DNA of 64,000 nucleotides from Desmodus rotundus (GCF_022682495.2 NC_071390.1:167797220-167861219); one strand, 5' to 3'. Shown: positions 1-12,190, numbered from the stretch's first letter. Made by a program: numbers and translations. The notes: generated by a model not told the origin, from the sequence alone.

Positions 1-179
1 TTTCCTTTTTGCGAAAGATCCCATAAGAAGTTCCCCTCAGAGAAGGTGTGGGAGAGTGACTTTCACATCTGTTCCCTACACACATCTTTAAACTCTTGCC
101 CTTGTGCATTTCACCGCCTGTAAACATCACACAGTTGTAGACCTTGGAGCTGGGACGGCAGCCTGCCTCCTGGCAGCCA

Positions 180-315
180 ACCGCTCATTATCCTTATTTT
201 TCCAAGAGAGACTGCCGAGCACGGACAGGTTGTGTGACTCCCCCAAGAAGACACAGTGAGGAAGTGATAGCACAGAAGGCCTGGGGCTGATTTCAGTTCT
301 CTCCCAACACAGAGC
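180..315 (-). repeat. MIR SINE fragment
   Basis: The stretch follows the antisense MIR core: a 'ttatc..tatttt' segment, then a diverged 'gaggcacagagaggtt'-like part, then a 'tgactcccccaagaagacacag' stretch matching the 'cttgcccaaggtcacacag' part of the consensus, then a 'gcctggggctgatttcagt' tail. It is strongly diverged, so the call rests on the order of these blocks only. Confidence 0.5.
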
Positions 316-1049
316 CAAAGAAATCAACCCTGATGGACAGCCTGCGAGGTAACTTTCCTGGGGTCATTCTTTATTTTAAAGCAGCCTTCCCACCTCACTT
401 TGCGGGTAGGGGCAGGGAAAGCTGCTCTGTGGGGTGTTCCCTACCTCATCTGTCCTCCCTCTGGGTGCATCTTCCTAATCCTCCATACTGATGGTGAACA
501 GCCCTTTCCCAGCCTGCCTAAGCAGGGCGCACAGAGGAAGTACCTTGGAACAATTCCTATTCCACAGCAAACAGGTGTTAAGAAGCCCCAGGCTGAATTG
601 ACAGTGTACAATGCGGAAGGCCGGGCGCCTCTGCCCTGAGACCAGGTTTCCAATTTCCAACGATCCTACAACCTGGCCCGGAAAGAGCGCATTGTAGACA
701 AGCGTGCGGGAAATCACCTTGTCACTGGTATTTATAGTGTCAGACAATGGCAGGTTTGGACACATGCTCTTAGTTTAGCACAGTGGTGAAAGTGAGGTTG
801 GGAAGAAACTCAGACTTCCACAGAGGGACATGCGAGGGGGACAGACAGACCCCGGGCAGCACACTGCTCAGAGCCTCTCTCCCCTCAGGCCCTCACTCTC
901 TTTCTCTTCCTTGTTTTCTGAGCTCTCGCCTCCTTTCTTTTATTATGGTATTAATGTTACTATTTTAGCTATCTCTCTCCTTTGCTTTGTCCCATTTTGT
1001 TTTTAATTTTTCTGTTCTTTGACCACTTGTTCATATATTTGTTCAACCT
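316..1049. other. Unassigned non-coding stretch
   Basis: I recognise no gene and no repeat family. The segment around 880-965 is pyrimidine-rich. The short open frames here overlap one another on both strands, show no splice-site pairing that I can see and match no family I know. Confidence 0.5.
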
Positions 1050-1660
1050 AAACTTGTCTAGTGGACTGTGCTCTGTTCTACAGCCTTATCCATCTCAGCT
1101 CACAGGAACCCTGTTTTCCTTTTGTTCAGGCCCAAATCTTGGGAGCACCCTTGACTCTTGTCTTTCAATCACACACCAAATCCATTTGCAAATCTTGCGG
1201 ATCCACTTTTAAAATATTCTCAGATCCAATCAATTTTTTTTGTGTTTAAATCATCAGTGTGGTTCAAGTCTCTTAGCTGGATTATTAAATAGACTTTGAC
1301 CTGGGCTCCCTGTTTCTCTTTTTCCCTCTCTGGGTTGTTTTTAACGCAGCGGCAGGTCTGTTCAAATTGGTCAGGTCATGTCACCCTTGTGCTCCAGACT
1401 CTTCCGTGGCTCCCCATTTTACTTGAGTGAACACTTTAGTCCTAGAATGGTTCCCAAGGCTCCACCCTCTCCATTCCCTGTCTGAGCTCATCACTCTCCC
1501 CATCTGCAATGCTTTCTTGCTGGTCTTTGACCGTCCGTCACACATTCCCACCTCAGGGCCTTTGAATGTGCCTTTTTACCTGCCTCCACATCAACTTCCT
1601 GACATCTTTATCATTTTTGAATAACTATCCTGGTCCAGCTGCCTTCTCTTTATTCTCCTT
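1050..1660 (+). repeat. L2 LINE fragment, 3' part
   Basis: The block follows the L2 3' region in order: a 'cttgggagcacccttgactct' motif near 1138, 'ccaaatccatttgcaaatcttgcgg' near 1176, 'caggtcatgtcacccttgtgctc' near 1370, a 'ggctccccatttt' block near 1410 and 'cctcagggcctttgaatgtgcc' near 1550. These are remnants of the L2 reverse-transcriptase C-terminus and 3' UTR. All frames are broken. The order of five separate blocks makes the call reasonably firm. Confidence 0.75.
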
Positions 1661-2129
1661 CTGCCCTGCTGTTTTTGGTCCAGTGTGGCAGTAGGTCTGC
1701 AGTCTACCTTGGGTCTCAAACTCTACCTGAGGGGCTTGGTTTGGTTTGACGCCACTGCTGCTCTCAGGAATGGATGTACTCAGCGATCACACTGCTGCTC
1801 TCCTCCCCAACCCTGCCCCTGCACATCTGGCTGGAAGGTAAGGAGGGGATAAAGATTAAAAACTCTTAAGTTTCCAGTCCTGCAGGGAGCAGGGCATTTT
1901 GGTGGCTTTTCACTCCCATCTTGTTTATATTTCTGCCCGGGATTTCATGGGAAGTAGATGTCAGAGAAAGCATATTTCCTTCTTAAAAAAGAGGAAGAAA
2001 TATTAACACATGCATGATATCATAGCAACATTAATGGAACTCTGAATGAAAGGAATAAAAAGTATTACTTGTAAATCAAACTGCATTTGTCTCCATTTCC
2101 TTTCTATTCCTGCCCCTAATCGTACAAAA
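1661..2129. other. Unassigned non-coding stretch
   Basis: No gene or named repeat is recognised. GC falls from left to right, and the right end runs into AT-rich sequence that precedes an old L1 fragment. Confidence 0.4.
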
Positions 2130-2760
2130 TTTACTGCGGCTGTAGTCTATATTTTCATGTTGTTATACAGCCTCTATAGTTACTATATTTAATGACTATA
2201 TACTACTGCATTTTCTTAATCATAAGATGCTGCTGATTTTAAGTGGGAACATTTCCTTCATAACAGCTTTTCAAAGAGGAAAAGAAATATTACCACTTTA
2301 AATGTGTACTTCGAATGCATGATGCAGTCTAATTTCAGAAATGTTGAAAATTTACCAAAAAAGGGTCTTAAAATTGAGAAAAGTAAAATAGTCTACAGTA
2401 TGTAAATTTATTTTACACTTATGTTTAGATAATTTACTACAAGTAACACTGCTGTGAAAATCTTTGGACCTATAGCTTGTATCTTTTGAATTGTTTCCTT
2501 GGTGTAAATTCATGGGGTACAAACAAACATTTGTATGATCTTGAAGCATATTGCCATAATGTTTTTTCAAAAAGGCTAAAAAATTTTAACCTGTTACCCA
2601 GAATGTATACTTGAGTGTTTGTGCTTAATTGCAACTTTGCTAACATTAGGTTTTATCAATTTTTTTTGCTAATTTAAATACATAGATGGTTTATTTGCAT
2701 TGTTTTGATTATTTGGGAGGTGATATAAGATACATTGGTAGCAAACTTACTGATAGGTCT
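2130..2760 (-). repeat. Old L1 (L1M-type) 3' fragment
   Basis: On the plus strand one sees the antisense of the L1 ORF2 3' end and 3' UTR: an 'aacactgctgtgaaaatctttg' segment near 2445 (the 'atgctgctatgaacattcgt' block of L1M), a 'ttcatggggtacaaacaaac' stretch near 2510, and a 'gcatattgccataatgttttttca' stretch near 2547 matching 'tgccaaattgctttcca'. It is very diverged and AT-rich, so the exact subfamily cannot be given. Confidence 0.5.
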
Positions 2761-3094
2761 AAACTGCTAGTAAAAGATGTCGATATTGACAACGTGGTAT
2801 AAGATGATCTTATTTAGATGACAAAGACTAGAATATGTTCTTCAAAGTGTTCCTGCCTTTGGCTGGGGCAGAGAAGATTCAATGAATAGAATTATTGAAA
2901 AAGAAAATCAATTTTTGTTTCTGAGAACAAATTTAATTAGACTTTTGCCATTTCCCAAGGACCTTTAAAAGAAGGTGCTACAGTCTAACCTTGGAATTTT
3001 CAAGACTTTCTTTGGGGAGATTTGATACTGCTTGTTTCTCTTGCAGAATATGTAAGAAGGGATTTGGTTTAATCACTTTGAACATGTGCTTCTA
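2761..3094. other. Unassigned AT-rich stretch
   Basis: Low-GC sequence between an L1 fossil and a MIR. Nothing gene-like or repeat-like is recognised. Confidence 0.4.
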
Positions 3095-3331
3095 GCAACA
3101 AACATTTATATATGGCATTTACCATTTGTTGGACAAAGTTTCAATCACTTTGTATGCTCATTGAATTCTTACAATGATCCCATGGGATAGGTATTATTAA
3201 TTACTATTATTATTATTATTCCCATTGAAAGATGTGGAAATTAAAACACAGAAGTTAATATAGCTAATAATTTAAAACCCTGGGATACCAAACCGAGAAG
3301 TATGACTTTGAGCCTATGTTGTTAACCACCC
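3095..3331 (-). repeat. MIR SINE
   Basis: Antisense MIR: a degenerate 'atttattgagcgcttac' start, a 'tgatcccatgggataggtattatta' block near 3174, 'cccattgaaagatgtggaaatt' near 3221 (the 'cccattttacagatgaggaaact' block), and 'gcctatgttgttaaccaccc' at the end, which is the tRNA-related head in reverse. Confidence 0.75.
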
Positions 3332-3975
3332 AAAGTTCCTTCTTTTTTTTTTTTTTTATGAGCATAACACAGTATGGTATAGACAGGAGGTTGGGGAGGT
3401 TGATGGAGATGCTAGATCCTGGAAGACCTCCTGCTCTATGCTGAGGAACTTACTTTCCGTGTCTAGGATGGGAGTATGAGACTTACTCTCCTGCCATTTG
3501 AAAACATGTTATTCAGCCACCTCTGCCTTTTGACTCAAGTTCAGAGCTAAACCTCTGATATCTTTTGACCTCAGCAATGGCCCCTGCATTGTATACTCTT
3601 CTTGTACTCTCAGACTTCCCTCCTGTGTTCTCAATGGGTGTCTTGCACAAGACAAATATTCAAAATACTGGGACTTGCTAAAATTAATGCAAACATTCCA
3701 TATGCTGCAACATCTGGATGTTTCTAGAACAGTCTATTCTACTGGACAAAATGGTGAACTTTGAGCAAAGAAAGGTCGTACTATAGAAAGGTGGGACAAA
3801 CAAATCATTTAAACTAGCTAATTTAACTACAACTATTCTGTTGCTCTTTAAAACTTATCATTTTATGCCTTTTTCTTATGCTTTTGTGTCCCAGGCAAAT
3901 ATCTCCTCTGTGTTTGGTTGTCAGGAGTTAGTCACATGTTTTATTTATGTGAAATTGTATTCTTGCTTGGAAGAT
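3332..3975. other. Unassigned stretch with a T15 tract
   Basis: The run of 15 T at 3343-3357 directly abuts the MIR head. It could be the tail of a minus-strand retroposon or a simple homopolymer, and no retroposon body is recognised to its right. The remainder is unassigned and has no convincing exon. Confidence 0.4.
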
Positions 3976-4225
3976 AATGTAACCTGGGGAATAAAGAGCA
4001 CAGGTTTTAGAGTGAGAAAGACCTGGATAAAATCCTAGTTTTTATAATACATCTCTCATTCTGTGATGTTACACAAGTTGTCCAATTTCTGCAGGAATGA
4101 AATGAGGAGGATAGCATCCTAACTCATAGGTTTGCTGTAAAGTTTAAATGAAACTAATGAGCTAATATAAAATACACAGGCAGTACATGGCACATACTAA
4201 ATGTTCAATAAATTAGCTAATAATT
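3976..4225 (+). repeat. MIR SINE
   Basis: Nearly full-length sense MIR: 'aaagagcacaggttttagagtgagaaagacctgg' is the tRNA-derived head, 'gttacacaagttgtccaatttctgcagg' the middle, then 'tttgctgtaaagtttaaatgaa' and the terminal 'ggcacatactaaatgttcaataaatt'. Order and orientation are complete. Confidence 0.85.
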
Positions 4226-6319
4226 TATATATAATAAAATTTTAATACAATATAAGAAACATTAGGGAAAATCCAAACTGAGAACTCTTTTGGGGAAGTG
4301 TTTCATTATTTCCCTTTTCTCTTTCTCTGAGTCTATAACTCCAAGCCTCTCTCACTCTTGAATCTCCTCTTTTGGGATCTTTCGGGATTTCCTCTCTAAA
4401 AATTTCCTCTAAATAAGTTAAGATTTATTTTGTCTGTGGAACTTTAAAAAATGTCAAAGCCTTTTGGTGGACATTAGAGTCATTCTCATTTTTTTCCCCA
4501 TCTGGGGGTATGATTTGCTATTTCTTTTAGTAGTTTCTGGGGTTGTACAAAGACATTGTAAAACAAGTGGGCATATTTCCAAGGATTGAAATTTTCAAAC
4601 TTCATGTCAAAAATTGGTCTAATTAGAGAAATTACTTCTTTGTAGGAGTGAGACCTCTTCCTGGGACCATCAGGAAGGGCAACCCAATAGGAGAGATGGA
4701 TGGTGCAGGTGTGAGCTCCAGAGTGTGGCAATGCACTTGGTGTTGGCTTGTGTCTGAATGACCTCCAATACCAGATCCAAGGTATCACTCACAGAGCATC
4801 AAATATCCAAACATTATCCCTGCCTCCATATTTTTAACTTATCTGAAGAGCAGCTATATTTGGGGGGTGGTAGTGGAAATAGGCATCTGGAGTCCAGCCG
4901 GTGGCTGCAGGTGTTTAGTGAAAAAGCAATGCAAGTTAAGGGGGTAATAGAGATAACTCACTGATTGATAGTTAACTGAGCAGGGCCCTTCCCCTGAGGT
5001 TTTATCTTGATGGTGGCACTCATGGAGTAGATGCAGGTGGTGACATAAAAATGACTCCATCACTGAACAGTTCAGGGAAGCAAGAGCCCAGTATAACAGA
5101 GCAGATAACCTGGTTGCTGGTGTTTGCAAGATTCCACGTGGGATGTAGCATGTAGCAATCCCAAACTGTGGACATTGGTGTGACAGCTGCTCTCAGTGAT
5201 GGGGAAAGACTTTGGACAGTTGCTGCCAGATAGCAAGAGTTCAGAGCATGCTGGCTCGAGTGTGACTACCCCCAGCTGTGTTTTGGCACCTGCGGAAGAG
5301 CATAGCAGTCTCTCTGGCCTCATTGCCAATAGTTGTGGGGCCATGAAACATCTCCAGGACCTTTGGCCTGGTACCACTCACCCTATGTCCTCATCTTTCT
5401 GCCATCACTTCTGAGTCAGCTGAAAATTTGAAGCCTAAGTGGAAGTAAGAACTACTTTCTGACTCCACCCAGGTTGCACTACGGTTGTTTTCCCTGGAAG
5501 AGGATTTTGTGTTCACCATCTTGGACGTTGTAGTTTCACTGGAAAAAGACTGACCGCATCCATTTGCATCTCAGCCAAAGCAGTGTCAAGGGTGGGCAGC
5601 AGGGCAGGTCCTTGGGACACCGATCTCAAAGGGGCATTAAAAACACCACCCAGCTCCAAAGGAAGATAATGCCAAATTTATCAGACCTCTGCTCAAGGTG
5701 AAGATTAGAATGTGGTTGGAAAGCAGGCCATGATTGTGCTGCTTGGGGTGGGGGGCTGGCTGATCAGCTCTGGAGGCACCAGGAGTAACCGTGGGTGTTT
5801 CCTAAACTGCCTCCTGAGGATGGAAGTGGGTAACTGATTTGCTGAGTAGGATGTGGAAGTGTGGGCCAATGCTGAATTGCCAGGGACATTGTAGACAAAA
5901 TTGAGTATTGCCACCTTCTGTACCCTTTCTGTTCGAAGCTCCCAGCAACTCTTCTAAATAAATATTTAACCAACATTTCAATAGTTTTTTGAAAAAATGA
6001 CAAACTGTAAGTCTGCTTGTGGGACCCACAAGACTTGGTCCAGCCCTGCATCCTGGCCCAGGGGTAGGACCCACTTCCTCTTTCCTTTCTGGCTACCTCC
6101 TGGAGACACTACTCATTCAGTGGCCAGTTTCCCTGTACCTACAAAGTGTGAGGAGACTCACATGCCTGGTTTTGTCCAGGGTTTTCCAAACTTAACATGG
6201 AATCTCTTTTTCCTGTGACCCTCTTTACCAGTTAGTCTTTTATGTACCAGGTTTGGTAAGAGTCTGGTCTAGCTCTTTTGTCTGGTGCTCTTTAATTCCC
6301 AGAGCAGATAGTCTATGTC
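4226..6319. other. Unassigned 2.1-kb stretch
   Basis: This is one of the longest stretches in which I recognise no repeat. Open frames of 60-118 codons occur on both strands (for example near 5072-5377 and 5764-6074) but overlap in different frames and resemble no protein I know. It could hold a decayed retroviral interior or unique sequence. I see no exon with matching splice sites. Confidence 0.4.
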
Positions 6320-6440
6320 ATTTATTTATTTATTTTGACAAGCATTTATCATGCACTTGCTGTGTGTCAGTTGCTGGTGTGTGCCCTACACACATTTTAG
6401 ATTTAACAGCTTTCTGGATAAATGCATCACCGTTCTCCAA
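6320..6440 (-). repeat. Probable MIR or L2 3'-end fragment
   Basis: The phrase 'gcatttatcatgcacttgctgtgtgtcag' resembles the shared MIR/L2 tail 'atttattgagcacttactatgtgccag', followed by 'cctacacacattttagattta' (the 'gctttacatgcattatctcattta' part). Short and diverged. Confidence 0.4.
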
Positions 6441-6985
6441 TTCACACTCAAGAAAACTTGTTTATGTTGATTTTCTAAGTTTGTTTGAATGGCACCAGGA
6501 TTCTCTCCCAAGGGTGTTTGGGTGTTTCCATGTTCTTTTGTCTCAGGCCCCTTTTCTTGTTCCCACGCCCACCTCCCACACCTCTATGACCTCATGTTCT
6601 CACACCTGAACAACCACGTGCCTCCGGCCGCCACTTCTGTGAAGGTGTGTAATGGTCTACAGAAGCCCAGATTATCAAGAATGAAGGTCGGATTCCTACA
6701 TTTTCTCAACAGGCTGTTAATACTATCTTTGCATCTCTGATAGTTAAAACAGGGTTATAGTTCTTCAATCAGTTTAATCAATTTATGGGACCTTATGAAC
6801 GTGAACATGCTATAAGCACTTGAAGTAATTGCTTTTGATATCTGGGAGAAAATACCTAAGAGATCAATAAACTTTTTGATCCTTAAAAATTTTTGTCATT
6901 TTAATATAAATGTTATATATGCTTTGTCCTGCTTCAACATGTCACATGCATATATTCACACACCTTACCTCCACTCCAGACTCTG
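6441..6985. other. Unassigned non-coding stretch
   Basis: No gene or repeat is recognised. The right half (about 6740-6930) is AT-rich. Confidence 0.4.
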
Positions 6986-7172
6986 GGATGGAGAGCTAAT
7001 ATGGAGGACCTACTCTGTATCAGCACTTTGCACGTATTATCTTTTATGTGGTCTTTACAACACTAGTAGTTATATTATTTAGTTCTGCTTTAAGGAGGGA
7101 TGAGCATGAAGAGCTCAAACAGTGTGCCCAAGACCGCCATCTCAAAACCAGGTCTTGATGCTGTGAACTCTC
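6986..7172 (-). repeat. MIR SINE fragment
   Basis: Antisense MIR: 'ggacctactctgtatcagcactttgcacgtattatc' followed by 'gtctttacaacactagtagt', 'gaagagctcaaacagtgtgcccaagaccgcca' and 'aaaccaggtcttgatg'. The blocks match the MIR order 'cttactatgtgccag..tcacaacaaccctat..gcccaaggtcaca..cccaggtc'. Confidence 0.6.
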
Positions 7173-9859
7173 CCTTCTCAGGGAGAGTTTTAGATGATCA
7201 GAAAATTCAAGGGTTGCTTCCTAACTTAACCTCTTCCTGGATGAGATTTTCTTTCTACCCCTTTTCCTGGTAGTAAGATTTGTTTGTAGGGTCTGGAAAG
7301 TGTCCATTCAGATATACTCAAATATTTGACTAAAGAAGAGGCTGGGTCTCCTGATTTTTTTTGCAAAAAAAGAAAAAATGTTTCTTGGATGAAAACATTA
7401 GGCCTAAGAAAAAAATGAAGGGCAAAACTAATTCTCAGTAGATCTTTTCAACTTTTGAAGAACCCAATTATCTCTTCCTGAAGAAAAGCTGATTTTGAGC
7501 AAGTCAGCTCCATGATACATCATCTCATAAGTCAGCTGCAGAATGAATGGGCCCATACTTGTAAGGTGGTTTTCATACAATAGGGTGGTCTGGTCAGATT
7601 GGATAAATAATACCAGCCTCAAATATACCTGGTGGAAATGTCTGCCTCACAGCTTTACCCATACATTTAAACAGGGAGAAGTTGATTGAGTTGTACTGGC
7701 TACAGCACCTCGCCCCATGCCTACAGCATTCATCCATCTCACTCTTTCTAGGCTGGGCTGTGGGTACAAGAACAAATAGGGTGTAGGCTTTGCCCTTTTC
7801 ATAGATAGTGCGTTCTCACAGACATATCCCATTGTATGACAATCCAATCTACCTAGTACAATCAGTGCCCAGTAAATGTTTCTTATGGTAATTCAGTGTG
7901 GATACTTGCCCACTCTGGCCATCTTGGTCACTCCCCCTGTACCTACAGGAGGGAGAGAGCCAGGGGCAGTCACATGGTGTCATTTCATTTTGATCTCCCT
8001 GTCATACCTTCCTATGTTTGCTGAAAAACTGTCATTTATGTCCCCTTTATCGTCCATGTTAAGTGTAGCATTATTTTAAAGCTGCGTCTACACCCCTTGA
8101 AGAAGATATCACACCCCCATTGATTAAAAAAAGGTAAACTCAAGTCCCATGAAATTAAGTCACTGGTCATTAGCAAAGGCAAGGTTCATGACCAGGATTG
8201 TCTGGTTTCTAACACTTATTTTTCCCCTCTCAGGATGGACCACAGTAAATTCTTCTAAATATTGTTCAGTGAGGTCAACAAACCACTACTTCAATCAGTG
8301 AAATTCAGGTAGGGTCTTCCTAAACCAATCAGAGAGCAGCATCCTCCCTGTCCCATTCTCTCTGCATGTGGTTCTCTGTGGCTGTGTGACATGGGAGTTG
8401 AGAAGATGCTGGTGAAGTCACAGGAGGGTCTAAAGCCATTTGTTTATTTATAGCCTAGGAACATCCTGGGGACCCCAACCCCCTCCCTCTTCAGATGAGG
8501 GCCAGTCTGTCTGGGGAAGAGCACCAGCAAGATGAGTGATCTTTGTCTTTTGGTTCTGAGATTTGCTGCTGACAGAAGGTATATTTTGAGCTCTCAGTGG
8601 CTGGGATTCCTTCTTCCCACTGGACCTGTGGATTGAAGCTACAGCCTCAAAGATCCATGCTTCAGAGCCATTCCATCAGTTGTAAAGAGCGAGGGGCAAC
8701 ATACTTGTATGTGCAAATACCAAGCACCCTGACTCTACCGTGTAATTTCTGCCATTTGCATACTTTACCTTTTCCCCTCTTTGCACTCAGAAAATGCTTT
8801 GCTTTTCTGCTTTCAGAGCTTTATCTCCTTTGGAGTGAGAGTTTCAATTATGGCAGGAAAGTTAAGGATCAGTGTTCTAGGGCTTACGTCTCTCCCCTGA
8901 GTACTCTGCTTCCTGTCCTACAGCAGGCAGAATTGGCGTCTGCTAGAGGGGACAAGCATGCCCTATGGACACCTGGAAGGTTTGGAGGGCACGGCTAGTC
9001 AAGGGAGTGATTACGGAAGAGTCTGGAAGTTTTCGTCCTCACCATTGTGTAGCTGGCAGTCGGGGCCCACCTTTCGCCTCTCATCTCTCATATGGTAATA
9101 TTACCCATCTCAGATTTTTATGTTCTCTTCCTCCTCTCTGTTGCCCAAATCCTTGAATTCCGCTTAGTCTGTAATTCTTTTTGCTCAACTTTTACACACA
9201 GGGCATGGTTTCAAAGGCATGTGTGAAAAGCCCTACCACCCCCTCTAGCTTTTCCTAAATCCTTAGGAAAATAATGTGAAATAATGCTGTTGTTTTCGAG
9301 GAAGCATGTCATTTGTTTTACCGGTCTGTAGTTGATTAATTTGCAAATGATATTCCCAATAAAGTGCTTAGAAGTAGATAATTACAACTATATTAACAGT
9401 TCCCGGGGAAGCAGATGGTATTCTGAGGAGCTGCCATGTAGCATTAGTGCTGACGCTCCACTGTAATGTACCATCTACCCCAGAAAACCACAGACAACAG
9501 GCACGAAGCCTGCTGATATTCCAGATTGGGAGGAAATGGTGCTTTTGCCTCACATTCCATTCTTATCGGAATTTTTATGTGTGTTTTCTTGATCGCTATG
9601 GTGCTCAGTGAACTGGTACATTTTATGTTAAGTCCCATAACTCTCCAACTCTGTACTTCTGAATTAGCCCCATATTAAGCCTGCATGAAGCAAGTTTCAA
9701 CTATTCATCAGTGTTTCTCCTACCATGCCAGATATTTTTAAGCACAGATTATCTCTGTATAAACATATAATTTCAATTTCCTAAATTACCTGAGCCAACA
9801 TGTCATGTTAGATAATCAATTAAGAATTTTGGGATGCGGAGGAATTTCTTCCTCTTTCT
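7173..9859. other. Unassigned 2.7-kb stretch, possibly partly conserved
   Basis: Only a weak MIR-like piece (about 8085-8220, antisense) could be suggested. The open frame of 133 codons at 8597-8998 has no recognisable domain and no supporting context. At 9339-9348 there is a 10-bp perfect palindrome ATTTGCAAAT in an AT-rich, repeat-free block (about 9260-9560) that resembles homeodomain/POU-type binding sequence. This is a visible motif, not proof of an enhancer. Confidence 0.35.
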
Positions 9860-9950
9860 GGGTCACACACACATGCATACATGTATGTGCACACATATGC
9901 ATGCATGCACACCAGTGTGCACGTCTGTTCATGCACAAACGCACACACAC
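9860..9950. repeat. Degenerate CA/GCATAC simple repeat
   Basis: Alternating purine-pyrimidine tract built from CA, CATGCA and ATGTGCA units. It makes the overlapping cysteine/histidine-rich short frame starting at 9881 a low-complexity artefact. Confidence 0.85.
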
Positions 9951-10704
9951 TCTTGTCTAGGAAGCACCGTATTTTATTAAGCTACCTGATACAAAAGGAT
10001 TGTTTTTCAGCTTCAAGCTCTCAGGAGAAAGGCCATGGTGTCGTGTACTCCTGCCTGTCCATCTGAGCATCAGGAGCTGTCCCTCTTCAGGAGGCTGGAG
10101 TTACACGTGTAAACAGGGCACAACACGATGAGTACTCATTTGTTCTCTGGTCAGGTGAAGGCTGTTGGGCTAGGAGACGAGTCTGTGGGTCACCAAAAGC
10201 AGCATGTAGGTGAGATCCTCTTTGCTGTCCACTGCTGGGTCTTTGCTCTCAGTCAGGCTAGCAGAGGGCCACCAGCTTTGTCATGTCTGGGGTCTCCCTT
10301 CAGTTGCTGTTATCTCTGAGTCACTGCTGGCCTGGAGAGGCTATAGCATGCCATGCTGTTGACCTGGAATGACGACTCTTTTCCTTGCCCAATTTCACAG
10401 TCATTTCTGCTAAGAGAGTAGCAAAGGACCATTGTTTTCTCTGCTTTCCCTGGGTGAGCATGGGCTAGGAGAATATGTGTGGGCTGCTGAGTGCTTTGTG
10501 CTTATTTAAAGCTGTCTCAGAGCATATGCTCACTGGCTTTCTAGACACAGGCCTTGTGGTTGTTGCTGGGGGCTTACACATTAGGGGGCTTAGTTGGATA
10601 TGAAAGTAGGCTCTAGGGTTCTCAACAAGTTGCCCAATTAACACCAGAAGCCTTTTTACTGTTGATGTACACTAGAAGCTTCTAGTTTTAGCTGCCATTT
10701 TTTT
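9951..10704. other. Unassigned non-coding stretch
   Basis: Moderate GC. The segment 10120-10320 reads open for 63 codons but is not similar to any family I know. Confidence 0.4.
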
Positions 10705-10938
10705 TTGAGAGGGTACCATGCACCAGGCACTGTGAGAAATAGTTTGAATACAGCATTCTACTTAATTCTCAAAGTATTCTGTAAAAGAGACAATTGCTGC
10801 ATTTCACTAAAGGAGAAATAGAGGCTCAGAGAGGTTAGGTAACTTATCCAAGATCACAGAGCTAATCCATGTCAGAACTGAGATTGAAACTGTAACCTAC
10901 CTGCCGTCAAAACCCAGGCTCTTAGCCTTGGCATTACT
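10705..10938 (-). repeat. MIR SINE
   Basis: Clear antisense MIR: 'ccatgcaccaggcactgtgagaaat', 'cattctacttaattctcaaagtattctgtaa', 'gagaaatagaggctcagagaggttaggtaacttatcc', 'aagatcacagagctaatcc' and 'aaacccaggctcttagcc'. Little diverged in the core region. Confidence 0.9.
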
Positions 10939-10954
10939 TGTTATTCAGTTATTT

Positions 10955-11330
10955 TATGAAGTTAATTCAACGAACATCACCTAGGATGCTTTTATAGTCC
11001 TGTGCAGGTGCAATAGGCAGATGATGCACATCCTTGATTTTATATAAGGTATAAGGTATGCTCAGGGTCCAAGATGTAGAACTTGGGAAAGGATATGGCT
11101 TGGATGGGAGATTGGAGTTGGATTAGGAAAGGTCTTAGTCATATGAAGGATTTTGGATAGGCCGTGGGGAAGCCATGGGCATTCAGGAAAGTGAATCACA
11201 TGATCGGATGAGGATTTTAGAAAGTGTTTGGAAAGAGGATGCTTCAGGGAAATGTGGGGCATTAGACAGTCAATCTAGTTAGGGGGGCCTTTGGAGCTGT
11301 CCAGGTGAGTAGTGCTCAGGCTCTGGCTGG
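10955..11330 (-). repeat. L2 LINE 3' fragment
   Basis: Antisense L2: after a 'ttcaacgaacatcacctaggatgc' start come 'ggaaaggtcttagtcatatgaaggattttgg' and 'ggccgtggggaagccatgggcattcaggaaagtgaatcacatgatc', which follow the reverse of the L2 coding 3' end ('gggccttgtaggccatg..gaagccattgg..agtgacatgatctg'). Confidence 0.7.
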
Positions 11331-11389
11331 TGTCGGTGATGAAGCAATGGGCCATAGCATCCAGGAGGTAGACCATATCAGTGCAAGAA

Positions 11390-11602
11390 TAACAGTGGCC
11401 AATATTCATTATCCTGTGACCATGTACCTATCATTATTTTAAAAGTATGTGAACTCATTCGATCCTTACAACATCCCTGTGAAGTAAGTGGTATTATTTT
11501 CCCCATTGAACAGATGAGATGGAAAAAGAAAGAGTACCTAAGGTGCCATCGGTTATAAGTGACTGAGTTGAATTCAATCTCAGCCCCTCTTACCCCAGGT
11601 CT
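11390..11602 (-). repeat. MIR SINE
   Basis: Antisense MIR: 'gtgaactcattcgatccttacaacatccctgtgaagtaagtgg', 'attttccccattgaacagatgagatgg' and a diverged remainder ending in 'accccaggtc'. It sits about 60 bp from the L2 fragment to its left. Confidence 0.75.
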
Positions 11603-11879
11603 TGCTATCTGGCTAGCATGATGTCAGACCTCGGACCAGGTTGGGTGTCAGAGTTCAACTCATCTTTTCCTAGACATGCCAGCCATGCACGCACCTAGGG
11701 ACATGTATACCTGTCTACCTAGGACAAAGCGTGTGTAAAGCACATGGGAAGGGAATTGGCATTAGCAAGTATGACCATTCTGTTTGTCCTCCTTTCGGTT
11801 TCCTGGAAGCTCTTTCGAGGCTGTTCTCAGAGGGGGGATATTCAGCTTTCTGTTTACCTCACTTAGGTAGGACTTAACC

Positions 11880-12028
11880 TTTCTATATTGGAGTCTCTGG
11901 GGAAATAGAGGTCAGATGACCTGGGTTCAGGACTGTCTCTGTAATTTATAAAAGCACGTTTTGGGGAACATGCATTAACATCTCTGAGGTTCAGCTTCTC
12001 AGGGGTAAGGTGAGGATAATATCCATTC
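11880..12028 (+). repeat. MIR SINE fragment
   Basis: Sense MIR middle: 'gacctgggttcaggactgtctctg', 'aacatctctgaggttcagcttctcaggggtaaggtgaggataat'. The 3' tail is missing, and an antisense L2-like tail follows. Confidence 0.55.
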
Positions 12029-12034
12029 ATCTAG

Positions 12035-12190
12035 TCATGTTTTCAAGGGATGGGCATTCAGCACCTGCTAGCAATCATGCACATACTAGGGAGGCATGGG
12101 GGCGGGTACCAAGACATGAAAAAGTCATGGTGTGTGCTCTTAAGAAGTTGAGTTTAGTGCTTGATACAAGTAAGTAAGTAAAAAACTAAT
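12035..12190 (-). repeat. L2 3'-end fragment
   Basis: 'gggcattcagcacctgctagcaatcatgc', 'actagggaggcatgg' and 'tgtgctcttaagaagttgagtttagtgc' follow the antisense L2 terminus ('tgagcacctactatgtgcc..gctcatggagcttacattctagtg'). Diverged. Confidence 0.5.

Noticed and set aside
4226..6319. Possible decayed endogenous retrovirus interior
   Set aside because: Several moderate-length frames exist, but no retroviral motif, LTR pair or primer site could be recognised, so it is left unassigned.
8597..8998. 133-codon plus-strand frame as a possible exon
   Set aside because: No recognisable domain, no consistent splice sites and no neighbouring exon. A frame of this length can arise by chance in 64 kb.
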